Shown one piece after another: positions 5,566 to 12,706 of a stretch of 14,475 nucleotides of DNA. Source of the stretch: CAJQQK01 sp051010015 (GTDB lineage Bacteria > Pseudomonadota > Alphaproteobacteria > Rhizobiales > Hyphomicrobiaceae); NCBI GenBank assembly GCA_051010015.1, contig JBPCVZ010000428.1, positions 1 through 14,475 of the forward strand, read 5' to 3'. The position numbers and the translations under genes were made by a program. The notes beneath the pieces were generated by a model that saw only the letters and a list, made by a program, of their open reading frames with translations, did no database searches and was not told the origin of the DNA. How positions within the stretch are numbered: the stretch's first letter is position 1; each line of letters opens with the position of its first letter.

Positions 5566-6315
5566 TCAGTGATCGGCGAGCAGCGAGCCGAAGCCCTGCA
5601 CCTTGTCGTCGATGCCGCTGGTGCGCAGCGCGTGCCAGTAGATCGCAGTGTTGATCGCCAGCACCGGCTTGTCGAGCCAGAACTCGGCCATCGCCGCGAC
5701 ACGGGCGGCGGCGAGGTTGGTGCCGACCTGGACGATCGCCTCGACGTCCGGGCCGTCGACCTTGAGAATGGCATCACGCAACTGACGCTCCGAAGTGTGC
5801 GCAATCAGCACCGGACTGGCACACTTGAGCCCTTCGAGCGCGACGATCTCGTAACCGCAGTCTTCGAAATAGCGCTGCACCTGCTTGTCGGCGACGGGCA
5901 TGTAGGGCGTGACGACGGCGATGCGGCGGATCTTGCCGAAGCGCTGCAACGCATCGTTGACGGCATCCGAGCCCATCGTCACCGGACGCCCGCCGGCAGC
6001 TTCGCGCATGCGTTTCTCGAGGGCGGCGGCGCCGGCGGCACCGTCCCAGAACGTCTCCGACGACATGCCCATGACGAGACGGTCGGGATCGCAGGTGATG
6101 ACGTGCTCGACGGCCGCCTCCATCGACGCGCGAATGTCGACCATCAGTTGCTCGAAGTCGGCGTCGCTGGTGATCGGATTGTCGGGAATGAAGGCCCGGC
6201 CGAAATGATTGGTGACACCCACGGGTCGCATGTCGTCCATTTCCGGCTGCACGCTGGTGTTCGTCGACGGCGCGACGATGCCGAGCTTGAGGCGGTATCC
6301 AAGCGAGTCGACCAT
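5566..6315 (-). CDS. Asp/Glu racemase superfamily protein, maleate isomerase/arylmalonate decarboxylase-like
   Basis: The 249-residue protein has the superfamily layout: LGIVAPSTNTSVQPEMDDM near the N-terminus (phosphate/carboxylate loop), DRLVMGMSSETFW at about 78-90, RRIAVVTPYMP at 130-140 starting the second half, and EAIVQVGTNLAAARV at 192-206 followed by DKPVLAINTAIYWHAL. The family acts on short dicarboxylates or malonates. At the two positions that carry catalytic Cys in maleate isomerase (NicE type), my by-eye alignment puts Met84 and Thr199, so isomerase activity should not be assumed; Cys75, Cys153 and Cys165 are elsewhere. A GGGAGG ribosome site lies five bases before the ATG. Only 12 bases separate it from the stop of the M20D gene upstream, so the two are almost certainly co-transcribed. 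Confidence 0.85.
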   Translation of the reverse strand: MVDSLGYRLKLGIVAPSTNTSVQPEMDDMRPVGVTNHFGRAFIPDNPITSDADFEQLMVDIRASMEAAVEHVITCDPDRLVMGMSSETFWDGAAGAAALEKRMREAAGGRPVTMGSDAVNDALQRFGKIRRIAVVTPYMPVADKQVQRYFEDCGYEIVALEGLKCASPVLIAHTSERQLRDAILKVDGPDVEAIVQVGTNLAAARVAAMAEFWLDKPVLAINTAIYWHALRTSGIDDKVQGFGSLLADH

Positions 6316-6327
6316 GGCAGCCTCCCG

Positions 6328-7521
6328 TTACTGATCACCGGTCTGTGCGGTCATGGTCCGCTCGACCAGGCGCGACCACAGCGCCGCGCCGAACGGAATG
6401 CCGTCATCGTTGAAGTCATAGCGGTCGTTGTGCACCGGCGCACTGTCCTCGCCATTGCCAACGAAGAGAAAGGCGCCCGGCACCTTTTCCAGCATGAACG
6501 AGAAGTCTTCCGATGCCGGCGCCGGCGGCTTGTTGCGGTCGACCTTGTCTTCGCCAACCAATTCGGCGGCCGTGTCGGCCATCGCGACCATTGCCTCCGG
6601 TGCGTTGATCAGCGGCGCAAACAGCAATCGGAAATCAACTTCCGCCGTCGCACCGAGACCACCGGCGACGCCGTCGACGACGCGCCGCATGCCCGCTTCC
6701 ATGAGCTCCAGCGTTTCGCGGCGCATGGCCCGCATCGTGCCGCTCATCACGGCACGTTCGGGGATGACGTTATAGGCATCACCGGCCTTGATCTGGGTGA
6801 CGCTGAGCACGCCGAGATCGCCCGGCACGAGGTTGCGCGACACCACGGTCTGCAGCGCCGTGCCGATGTGGCAGGCGGCGATTACCGGGTCGATGCCGAA
6901 ATTGGGCCGGGCGCCGTGCGAACCGCTGCCGGTGACGGTGATGTCGAAAAAGCCGCCGCCGGTCATGCCGGTGCCGGGCGTGATCGAAAAATGCCCGAGC
7001 GGCGCGCCGGGGCGATTGTGCATGCCGTAGATTTCATCGCACGGGAATTTCTCGAACAGGCCTTCTTCGAGCATAGCGAGCGCGCCGCCCATGCCCTCTT
7101 CTCCCGGTTGGAAGATGAAGTTGACGGTACCGGTGAAATCGCGCGTCTCGGCGAGATAGCGCGCCGCGCCGAGCAGCATGGTGGTGTGGCCATCGTGACC
7201 GCAGGCGTGCATCACACCGGCGTTGCCGCTTTGGTAGCCCTTGCCCGTCGCTTCCAGGATCGGCAGCGCGTCCATGTCGGCGCGCAGCCCGACGCTCTTC
7301 GGGCCATTGCCGTTGCGCAGCACGCCGACGACGCCGGCGCCGTCGACCATGCGGTGGACCTCGATGCCCCACGACTCGAGCAACCCGGCAACGATGTCGG
7401 CGGTGCGATGGGTTTCGAGACCAAGCTCCGGATGGGCATGGATATCGCGGCGGATGTCGATCAGTTCGGCGTGGAAACTCTTCGCCCGTTCCAGGGCAGA
7501 CGTCGGCGTCGAGGATGGCAT
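6328..7521 (-). CDS. M20D family amidohydrolase (hippurate hydrolase/aminoacylase-like)
   Basis: The 397-residue protein carries the M20D metal site: HACGHDGHT (Cys107, His109 region), QPGEEGMGG (Glu141-Glu142 region), GMHNRPG (His168 region) and the late APVHNDRYDF. The dimerisation lid lies at about residues 185-290 (GSGSHGARP, NVIPERAVMSGTMRAM). Enzymes of this group hydrolyse N-acyl amino acids, hippurate or related amides with two divalent metals in the cytoplasm. The open frame extends to 7608, but the ATG at 7521 has GGAG six bases before it and gives a typical length, so I start there. No signal peptide. It is downstream of the GST-like gene (163-base gap) and tightly coupled to the racemase-superfamily gene, suggesting the acyl or amino acid product feeds the next enzyme. 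The exact substrate is unknown. Confidence 0.9.
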   Translation of the reverse strand: MPSSTPTSALERAKSFHAELIDIRRDIHAHPELGLETHRTADIVAGLLESWGIEVHRMVDGAGVVGVLRNGNGPKSVGLRADMDALPILEATGKGYQSGNAGVMHACGHDGHTTMLLGAARYLAETRDFTGTVNFIFQPGEEGMGGALAMLEEGLFEKFPCDEIYGMHNRPGAPLGHFSITPGTGMTGGGFFDITVTGSGSHGARPNFGIDPVIAACHIGTALQTVVSRNLVPGDLGVLSVTQIKAGDAYNVIPERAVMSGTMRAMRRETLELMEAGMRRVVDGVAGGLGATAEVDFRLLFAPLINAPEAMVAMADTAAELVGEDKVDRNKPPAPASEDFSFMLEKVPGAFLFVGNGEDSAPVHNDRYDFNDDGIPFGAALWSRLVERTMTAQTGDQ

Positions 7522-7684
7522 GGAAAGCTCCGGGAAAGGCGAGGCGGAAAAAAGGACAGGCAGGCGGGGCCCCTGTACAGGCACGGCAGTGCCAGCTGAT
7601 CGCCCCAACGCGATACTCTAGCCCAGAGACAAGCAACGGCAAACCCGCCCGCCGAACACCTATTTTCCGGCCTCCATCTCCGGC

Positions 7685-8629
7685 TCAGGCAACCGCCACC
7701 CGGTAGCCGGCGCGCGGAAAATGAACGCTGAGGTTGCCGATCCCCGGCTCGCTGCGATCGACCGCGATGGTTTCCGCGTCGGCGTATCGAACCGTGCCGG
7801 CCACGGGTTGCTCGCCGCCGTCGACATCCGGGCTGATAACCACCGCCATGCCGGCCGTGAGCCCTTGCGGATCATGCCGCGCGACGCCCGTCGGCGCGGC
7901 GGGTTCCAGCGCTGTCGCACGCGCCATCGCCTCTTGCGGCGTCATATCGCTGGCGCTGCCATGGCCGATCTCGCGGACGTTCGTTTCCCAGCGCTCGAGC
8001 TCGGGGAATTCCGAGAGCAACGCCGCACCATCCGCCCAGCGTCCGCGCAGGAACCAGACGACGTAGTAGATCTGGGCATCGATCGCGGCCGGCGCCGGCC
8101 CGAGCAGGAACGCGCGGCCATCACTCAGCTGCCCATTGAGCCAGGCCAGCGGCGCGCGGGCTTGCGCGACGAGATGCGGCAGCTGCGCGTTCGCCGCCTT
8201 GAGGCCGGCCGCCCAGTCGGCGCCAAGATAGAGCCGGCCGCGGTCCTCGGCGAAATCCGCGGGCAGGTCATCGCCCGCCGAGCCGAGCACGATCTTGACC
8301 GCGAGATCGAACAGCGCGCCATCAGTCCAGCGGCTCAGGCACCACATCAGGCCGGCCTCCTTCGTCGGCATGAAGGTCGGTTCGGGATGGCGGTGCTCCA
8401 GTTCGCGCAGGATGCATTGCGTGTCGCAGAAGATGTCGGCGCCGATCTGCATGACCGGCGTGCGCCGGTAGCCGCCGGTGAGCGGCGTCAGCATCGGTTT
8501 TGGTGGCAGACGCGGAATTTCGACGTTACGCCACGCGAGGCCCTTGATGCCGAGGGCGACGCGGGCTTTTTCGGCGACCGGAGATTGCGGGTAGTTGTGC
8601 AGGATGATTTCGGAGGTTGGATCGGACAC
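7685..8629 (-). CDS. Glutathione S-transferase-like protein with C-terminal beta-rich extension
   Basis: The product has 314 residues against about 200-230 for a usual GST. Residues 7-80 form a thioredoxin-like domain (IILHNYPQSPVAEKARVALG, then RRTPVMQIGADIFCDTQCIL, with the cis-Pro in TPVM). Residues 90-225 form the all-helical domain. The normal N-terminal catalytic Ser/Cys/Tyr region reads YPQSPVAEK, so Ser16 may serve. Residues about 250-314 are an extra module rich in Val, Gly and beta-prone runs (GLTAGMAVVISPD, GTVRYADAETIAVDR, LSVHFPRAGYRV) that looks like a small beta-barrel. The start is a GTG with AGGA seven bases upstream. It diverges from the first SDR gene across 223 bases containing a strong palindrome, and leads the minus-strand set with M20D and the racemase-superfamily enzyme. 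Substrate unknown. Confidence 0.82.
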   Translation of the reverse strand: MSDPTSEIILHNYPQSPVAEKARVALGIKGLAWRNVEIPRLPPKPMLTPLTGGYRRTPVMQIGADIFCDTQCILRELEHRHPEPTFMPTKEAGLMWCLSRWTDGALFDLAVKIVLGSAGDDLPADFAEDRGRLYLGADWAAGLKAANAQLPHLVAQARAPLAWLNGQLSDGRAFLLGPAPAAIDAQIYYVVWFLRGRWADGAALLSEFPELERWETNVREIGHGSASDMTPQEAMARATALEPAAPTGVARHDPQGLTAGMAVVISPDVDGGEQPVAGTVRYADAETIAVDRSEPGIGNLSVHFPRAGYRVAVA

Positions 8630-8715
8630 TGCGGGTTCCTGAGGTTGGCGCGACGCTGTCCCGGCGTCCCATGAACGGGACGCTGTGACGGGTCAGGCGC
8701 GGTGGTGGTGTCGGG

Positions 8716-8749
8716 CGCACATAGTACGACGGCACGTGCCGTATGTGCG
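8716..8749. promoter_or_regulatory. Candidate operator: nested palindromes in the GST/SDR divergent region
   Basis: ACGGCACGTGCCGT at 8729-8742 is a perfect 14 bp palindrome. It lies inside a wider inverted repeat, CGCACATA (8716-8723) and TATGTGCG (8742-8749), also perfect over eight bases. A further ACGG-N8-CCGT occurs at 8759-8774. The site sits in the 223-base region between divergent starts at 8629 and 8853, the expected place for one regulator controlling both gene sets. No regulator gene is adjacent, so the protein is unknown. Confidence 0.55.
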
Positions 8750-8852
8750 AGATCGAATACGGTCAATCTTCCGTGTAGCGCCAAGATGATTCCATGGCAA
8801 AGCATGCTAGACAGGCCCATGAGCCTAAAAACAACCAAGGTAGGAGATTGGC

Positions 8853-9557
8853 ATGAGCAGTGAGAAGGTCGCGATCATCACGGCAGGCGGCAGTGGTATG
8901 GGCGCCAGCGCCGCGCGAAAACTCGCCGAGGATGGATTCAAGGTCGCGATCCTGTCGTCGTCGGGCAAGGGCGAGGCACTGGCCGGCGAACTCGGCGGCA
9001 TCGGCGTGACGGGCTCGAACCAGAACAACGACGACGTCAAGCGCATCGTCGATCAGGCGATGGACAAATGGGGCCGGGTCGATGCGCTCGTCAATAGCGC
9101 CGGCCATGGCCCGCGCGCAGAGGTCATCGAGCTGACCGACGAGGACTGGCACACCGGCATGGACGTCTATTTTCTCAGCGCCGTGCGCCCGGCGCGGCTG
9201 GTGACGCCGATCATGCAGGCCCAAAAATCCGGCTCGATCGTCAACATCTCGACGTTCGCCGCGTTCGAGCCCGACCCGGTGTTCCCGACTTCGGGCGTGT
9301 TCAGGGCCGGGTTGGCCGCCTTCACCAAGCTCTATGCCGACAAGTATGCCGCGGACAATATCCGCATGAACAACGTCCTGCCGGGCTTCATCGACAGCCT
9401 GCCGGAGCGGCCGGAATTCAAGGCGCGCATCCCCATGGAACGCTACGGCAAGACGGCCGAGATCGCAGCGACGATCGCGTTCCTGGCGTCCGATGGCGCC
9501 GGCTACATCACCGGGCAGAACGTTCGCGTCGACGGCGGCATCACGCGCGCCGTTTGA
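8853..9557 (+). CDS. SDR-fold protein with degenerate active site
   Basis: The 234-residue protein has a Rossmann fold: TAGGSGMG at 10-17 (nucleotide-binding glycine motif), NSAG at 81-84 (usual NNAG), GSIVNIST at 127-134 with Ser133, LPGFIDS at 176-182 and the C-terminal YITGQNVRVDGG. The catalytic tetrad is not intact: the helix-4 Asn is Tyr106 (MDVYFLSA), the YxxxK Tyr is Ser147 and the Lys is Arg151 (SGVFRAGL). Only Ser133 remains. Classical ketone/alcohol redox is therefore doubtful; it may bind a nucleotide and act as a partner, or use other chemistry. A strong AGGAG lies before the ATG. It is the first gene of the plus-strand set and is 34 bases from the next SDR, which has an intact active site. 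Confidence 0.88.
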   Translation: MSSEKVAIITAGGSGMGASAARKLAEDGFKVAILSSSGKGEALAGELGGIGVTGSNQNNDDVKRIVDQAMDKWGRVDALVNSAGHGPRAEVIELTDEDWHTGMDVYFLSAVRPARLVTPIMQAQKSGSIVNISTFAAFEPDPVFPTSGVFRAGLAAFTKLYADKYAADNIRMNNVLPGFIDSLPERPEFKARIPMERYGKTAEIAATIAFLASDGAGYITGQNVRVDGGITRAV

Positions 9558-9591
9558 TCACCGAAACAGCCGACAGCGAGAAGAGTATATC

Positions 9592-10344
9592 ATGTCAGAC
9601 CAAGCCATCGCCCTGATTACCGGCGGCGCGCAAGGCATCGGCTATGCCTGCGCCGAAGCCATCGCGGAAGACGGCGCCCGCATCGTGCTCGCCGACATTA
9701 ATGCCGAAGGTGTCGAAGCGGCCGCGGCCAGGCTCGGCGGCGGCGCGATCGGCCTCGCCTGCGACATGGGCAAGCCGGACCAGGTGCTCGCCCTGTTCGA
9801 CAGGATCGAAGCCGATGTCGGACCGGTCTCGATCCTCGTCAACAACGCCGGCATCGCCCAGCCGGGCGATTTCCTCGAGTTGCCGCTCGAACAGTACCAG
9901 CAGGTCATCGACGTCAACCTGACCGGCACGTTCGTCGCCCTGCAGCGCGCTGCCCGCACGATGGTCGCCAAGGATATCAAGGGTGCGGTCGTCAACATGT
10001 CGTCGATCAATGCCCAGGTCGCAATCCCGTCGATCGCCGCCTACTGCGCCTCGAAGGGCGGCGTCATGCAGCTCACCAAGGTTGCCGCCCTCGCCCTGGC
10101 GCCGCACGGCATCCGCGTCAACGCCGTCGGCCCCGGCTCGATCGACACCGAGATGATGGCCGGCGTCAACGCCAATCCCGAGGCCATGAAAATGGTGATG
10201 TCGCGCACGCCGCTCAAGCGTGTCGGCACGCCGCGCGAGATCGGCGACGTCGTCGCGTTCCTCGCCAGCGACAAGGCGAGCTATGTGATGGGTGAGACCA
10301 TCTATGTCGACGGCGGCCGACTGGGCATGAACTACACCTGTTGA
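9592..10344 (+). CDS. Short-chain dehydrogenase/reductase, intact catalytic site
   Basis: This is a 250-residue classical SDR. It has TGGAQGIG at 10-17, Asp35 after the second strand (VLADIN, suggesting NAD(H) preference), NNAG at 84-87, Asn109 in VIDVNLTG, Ser137/138 in VVNMSSINA, and Tyr151-x-x-x-Lys155 in AAYCASKGG. It ends in the usual VGPGSIDTEM and GETIYVDGG. The frame extends upstream into the preceding SDR gene, but the ATG at 9592 gives the standard SDR N-terminus MSDQAIALITGG; a weak GAGAAGAG precedes it. It is 12 bases from the OCD-family gene and clearly in the same operon. It probably oxidises a hydroxyl or reduces a ketone on the pathway intermediate; the substrate is unknown. 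3-oxoacyl-ACP reductase-like annotation would be generic. Confidence 0.92.
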   Translation: MSDQAIALITGGAQGIGYACAEAIAEDGARIVLADINAEGVEAAAARLGGGAIGLACDMGKPDQVLALFDRIEADVGPVSILVNNAGIAQPGDFLELPLEQYQQVIDVNLTGTFVALQRAARTMVAKDIKGAVVNMSSINAQVAIPSIAAYCASKGGVMQLTKVAALALAPHGIRVNAVGPGSIDTEMMAGVNANPEAMKMVMSRTPLKRVGTPREIGDVVAFLASDKASYVMGETIYVDGGRLGMNYTC

Positions 10345-10356
10345 GGAGAGACGATC

Positions 10357-11280
10357 ATGATGTCCGGCACCCAGGCGGCGCTGCCCTACATTTCCGAGGC
10401 CGAGATCGCCGCCGTCCTCGAGTGGGGCCCGCTGATCGACACGATCGAGCGCGCGATGATCTCATTTTCCGCCGGTAAGGTTGCGCAACCGGTGCGCCAG
10501 ATGGTGCCGGTGCCGGGCAAGGATGCGATCATCGCGGCGATGCCGGCGGTCGGCGAGGCGATGGCCGTCAAGGTCGTCACGCTCTATCACGACAACGCCG
10601 GCACCGACCTGCCGACGCATCAGGCCGTGATCCTGGTGTTCGATCGCGACAATGGTTCGCCACTCGCCGTGCTCGACGGGCGCCTGATCACCGAGATGCG
10701 CACGGCGGCGGGATCGGCGGCAGCCGCGCGCAAGCTGGCATCGCCGAAGCCGGACGTCGTGACGATCATGGGCAACGGCGTGCAGGCGCGCGCCCATGCC
10801 GAAGCGCTCGCACAGGTTTGCGAGTGGCGCGAACTGCGCCTTTGGTCGCGTAATCCGGCCAACGGCGAGGCCGTTGCGAAAGACATCGGCGCGCGGTTCG
10901 TGGCCGATGCCGTGGCAGCGGTGCGCGGCGCCGACATCGTCGCGTGCACCACGTCGGCGACCGAACCGGTGGTCAGCGGCGACTGGCTGAAGCCGGGCGC
11001 GTTCGTCACCGCGGTCGGCTGGAACACGCTCGATGGCCGCGAGTTGGACGATGCCGCGATGGCCAACACGGTGCTCGTTGAGTCCGTCGAAGCCGCGCAC
11101 AACCAGGCCGGCAATATCCGCGGCTCGGGCTGCGCAATTTTCGCCGAGATCGGCGAGGTGTTCGCCGGCACCAAGACGGTCCCCGACGGCGCAACGTTGA
11201 TCTTCGATTCCGTCGGCATCGCGATCATGGACGTGGCGGCGGCGAAGCTCGCCTATGACCTGGTCACCAAGGCGGGGTGA
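10357..11280 (+). CDS. Ornithine cyclodeaminase/mu-crystallin family protein
   Basis: The 307-residue protein shows the family order: N-terminal LPYISEAEIAAVLEW, Lys72 in AVKVVTLYHDN, Arg115 in ITEMRTAAGSAAAARKLA, the Rossmann motif MGNGVQARAHAEA at 138-150, DIVACTTSATEPVV and late GATLIFDSVGIA. Members are NAD(P)-dependent ornithine cyclodeaminases, ketimine reductases, or alanine/opine dehydrogenases, acting on imines of small amino acids. The catalytic Asp of OCD (in VGGDxPG) aligns with Asn223 of VGWNTLDGREL, so deaminating cyclisation of ornithine is unlikely; reductase chemistry is more plausible. The ATG at 10357 has GGAGAG upstream; a second ATG follows directly. It is 12 bases after the SDR and is the last gene of the plus-strand set, 43 bases from the convergent dehydrogenase stop. 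Confidence 0.88.
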   Translation: MMSGTQAALPYISEAEIAAVLEWGPLIDTIERAMISFSAGKVAQPVRQMVPVPGKDAIIAAMPAVGEAMAVKVVTLYHDNAGTDLPTHQAVILVFDRDNGSPLAVLDGRLITEMRTAAGSAAAARKLASPKPDVVTIMGNGVQARAHAEALAQVCEWRELRLWSRNPANGEAVAKDIGARFVADAVAAVRGADIVACTTSATEPVVSGDWLKPGAFVTAVGWNTLDGRELDDAAMANTVLVESVEAAHNQAGNIRGSGCAIFAEIGEVFAGTKTVPDGATLIFDSVGIAIMDVAAAKLAYDLVTKAG

Positions 11281-11284
11281 TCGG

Positions 11285-11307
11285 CGGCGCATCTCCGTCA
11301 AGCGCCG
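11285..11307. terminator. Weak hairpin between convergent OCD and dehydrogenase genes
   Basis: CGGCGC (11285-11290) and GCGCCG (11302-11307) can pair around an 11-base loop in the 43-base convergent gap. No T-run follows on either strand, so it is at best part of a bidirectional, possibly Rho-assisted terminator. Confidence 0.25.
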
Positions 11308-11323
11308 TGCGTCACGCCCCCGC

Positions 11324-12433
11324 TCAGGCCTTGACCGCCTTGACCTGCTCGATCACCTCGCGCGTCACGGCCTTGGTGCCCATGTCGCCGCCGAACTCCA
11401 TCGGCCGGATGCGGTTCTCGGCAAAGCCCGCCTCGACCGCCTGCTCGATCAGGTGCGCCGCGTCGGCGAGCTGGCGCTGGTCGGACCTGTCGGCGAGGTA
11501 GTCGAGCATCAGCGCGCCGCTCAGGATCGCCGCCAACGGATTGGCCTTGTCCTGGCCCATGATGTCGGGCGCGCTGCCGTGCGCCGGCTGGAACAGCGCG
11601 TGCTCGGTGCCGACCTCGGCGCACGACGCCATGCCCATGCCGCCGACAAGCCCGCCGGCGAGGTCCGAGATAATGTCGCCGAACATGTTCTCCATCACCA
11701 TGACGTCGAACTCCCACGGCCGCCGGATCAGGTCGAGCGCGGTCGCATCGACATAGTTGTAGGCGACCTCCAGATCGGGGAACGCCGCCTTGCGCTCGTC
11801 GAAGATCTTGCGAAAGAACGCCATCGAGCGGAACACGTTGGCCTTGTCGACGCACGTGACATGCCCCTTGCCGCCGCGCGCCTTGCGCTTGGCCGCCAAC
11901 TTGAAGGCATAGTCGTGGAGGCGCTCCGTCGTCGGGCGCGTGATGCGCAGGATGTCCTGGACCTCGTCGTCGGTGTCGACCGGGCAGCGGTTGTGGACGG
12001 CGGCGGAATAGAACAGGCCCTCGGTCGACTCGCGCAGCACGATCAGGTCGATATCGGCGCCGCGCGGGTCGGCGAGGCGCTGCGGCGCGTTCGGATAGGC
12101 CTTGATCGGGCGCACCCCGGCATAGAGCCCGAACATGTCGCGCAGGCGCAGGTGCGGCGAGATCTCGGTGCCATCGGCGTGGCGCACCGACGGCAGCCCG
12201 ATCGCGCCGAGGAAGATCGCGTCCGCCTCGCCGGCGCGGGCCTCGGTGTCGGGCCCGACGTCCTGGCCGGTCTCCTTGTAGACGCCGGCACCGGCGAGGA
12301 GTTCGTTGAGCTCGAGCTGGAAGCCGCCGACGCGGTCGCGGGCGGCGGCGACCACGGCAAACGTCGCATCGGTGACATCGACGCCGATGCCGTCGCCCTT
12401 GATCACGGCGATGGAATATTTGGGTTCGTTCAT
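11324..12433 (-). CDS. Isocitrate/isopropylmalate/tartrate dehydrogenase family, beta-decarboxylating
   Basis: The 369-residue protein has the family fold and metal/substrate residues: IAVIKGDGIG at 8-17, RLRD region Arg96/Arg98, LRESTEGLFYS at 133-143 (substrate loop), CVDKANVF at 194-201 with Lys197, YVDATALD at 227-234 with Asp229, MENMFGDIISD at 247-257 with Asp253/Asp257, and the NAD loop PAHGSAPDIMGQDKANP at 283-299. These enzymes oxidise and decarboxylate 2-hydroxyacid diacids. The substrate loop RESTEGLF matches neither LeuB (REL-T-G-G) nor classical ICDH, so tartrate/malate-like or another alkyl-malate substrate is possible. The frame extends to 12604, but the ATG at 12433 gives the standard N-terminus, with AAGG about ten bases upstream. 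Absence of leuC/leuD nearby argues against a leucine-biosynthesis role. It converges on the SDR/OCD set. Confidence 0.9.
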   Translation of the reverse strand: MNEPKYSIAVIKGDGIGVDVTDATFAVVAAARDRVGGFQLELNELLAGAGVYKETGQDVGPDTEARAGEADAIFLGAIGLPSVRHADGTEISPHLRLRDMFGLYAGVRPIKAYPNAPQRLADPRGADIDLIVLRESTEGLFYSAAVHNRCPVDTDDEVQDILRITRPTTERLHDYAFKLAAKRKARGGKGHVTCVDKANVFRSMAFFRKIFDERKAAFPDLEVAYNYVDATALDLIRRPWEFDVMVMENMFGDIISDLAGGLVGGMGMASCAEVGTEHALFQPAHGSAPDIMGQDKANPLAAILSGALMLDYLADRSDQRQLADAAHLIEQAVEAGFAENRIRPMEFGGDMGTKAVTREVIEQVKAVKA

Positions 12434-12706
12434 GGTGTGCCTGCCTTGCTCTGCCCGGGCGTGGTCGCGAAGGGGCCTGGATAGCGCGGAAGGTGTGAGG
12501 CGGCAAGGTGGAGGGGCGACAAGACGGCTGCGGCGCTGCAGCCGGCATGGCGCGCCGTCGCATGCCCACGGCGGCGGCGCCTGCTGGGTGATGCCCGGGA
12601 ACACACGTCCGTTCGCTGTTAGGAAAAATTCATGACCTGTCCAGGACGGGTGCCCATTTCATCCCCTAGCCTGACGCCGGCATTCTAGCAATTCAAGGCA
12701 GGGCTC
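12434..12706. other. Divergent intergenic region, dehydrogenase/TadG-like
   Basis: About 270 bases separate the divergent starts at 12433 and 12707. The first part keeps the high GC content of the metabolic block; from about 12600 the sequence becomes AT-richer, like the TadG gene. Short symmetry CCTGTCCAGG lies at about 12637-12646. I could not identify a convincing promoter for either gene. Confidence 0.35.

Noticed and set aside
5386..7599. 737-residue plus-strand open frame
   Set aside because: It lies antisense to the racemase-superfamily and M20D genes, which have clear motifs and ribosome sites. Its His/Arg/Asp-rich product is typical of reading GC-rich genes backwards.
7721..8674. 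317-residue plus-strand open frame
   Set aside because: Antisense shadow of the GST-like gene; low-information composition.
11255..12484. 409-residue plus-strand open frame
   Set aside because: Antisense to the beta-decarboxylating dehydrogenase, whose motifs are complete; the product has no family pattern.
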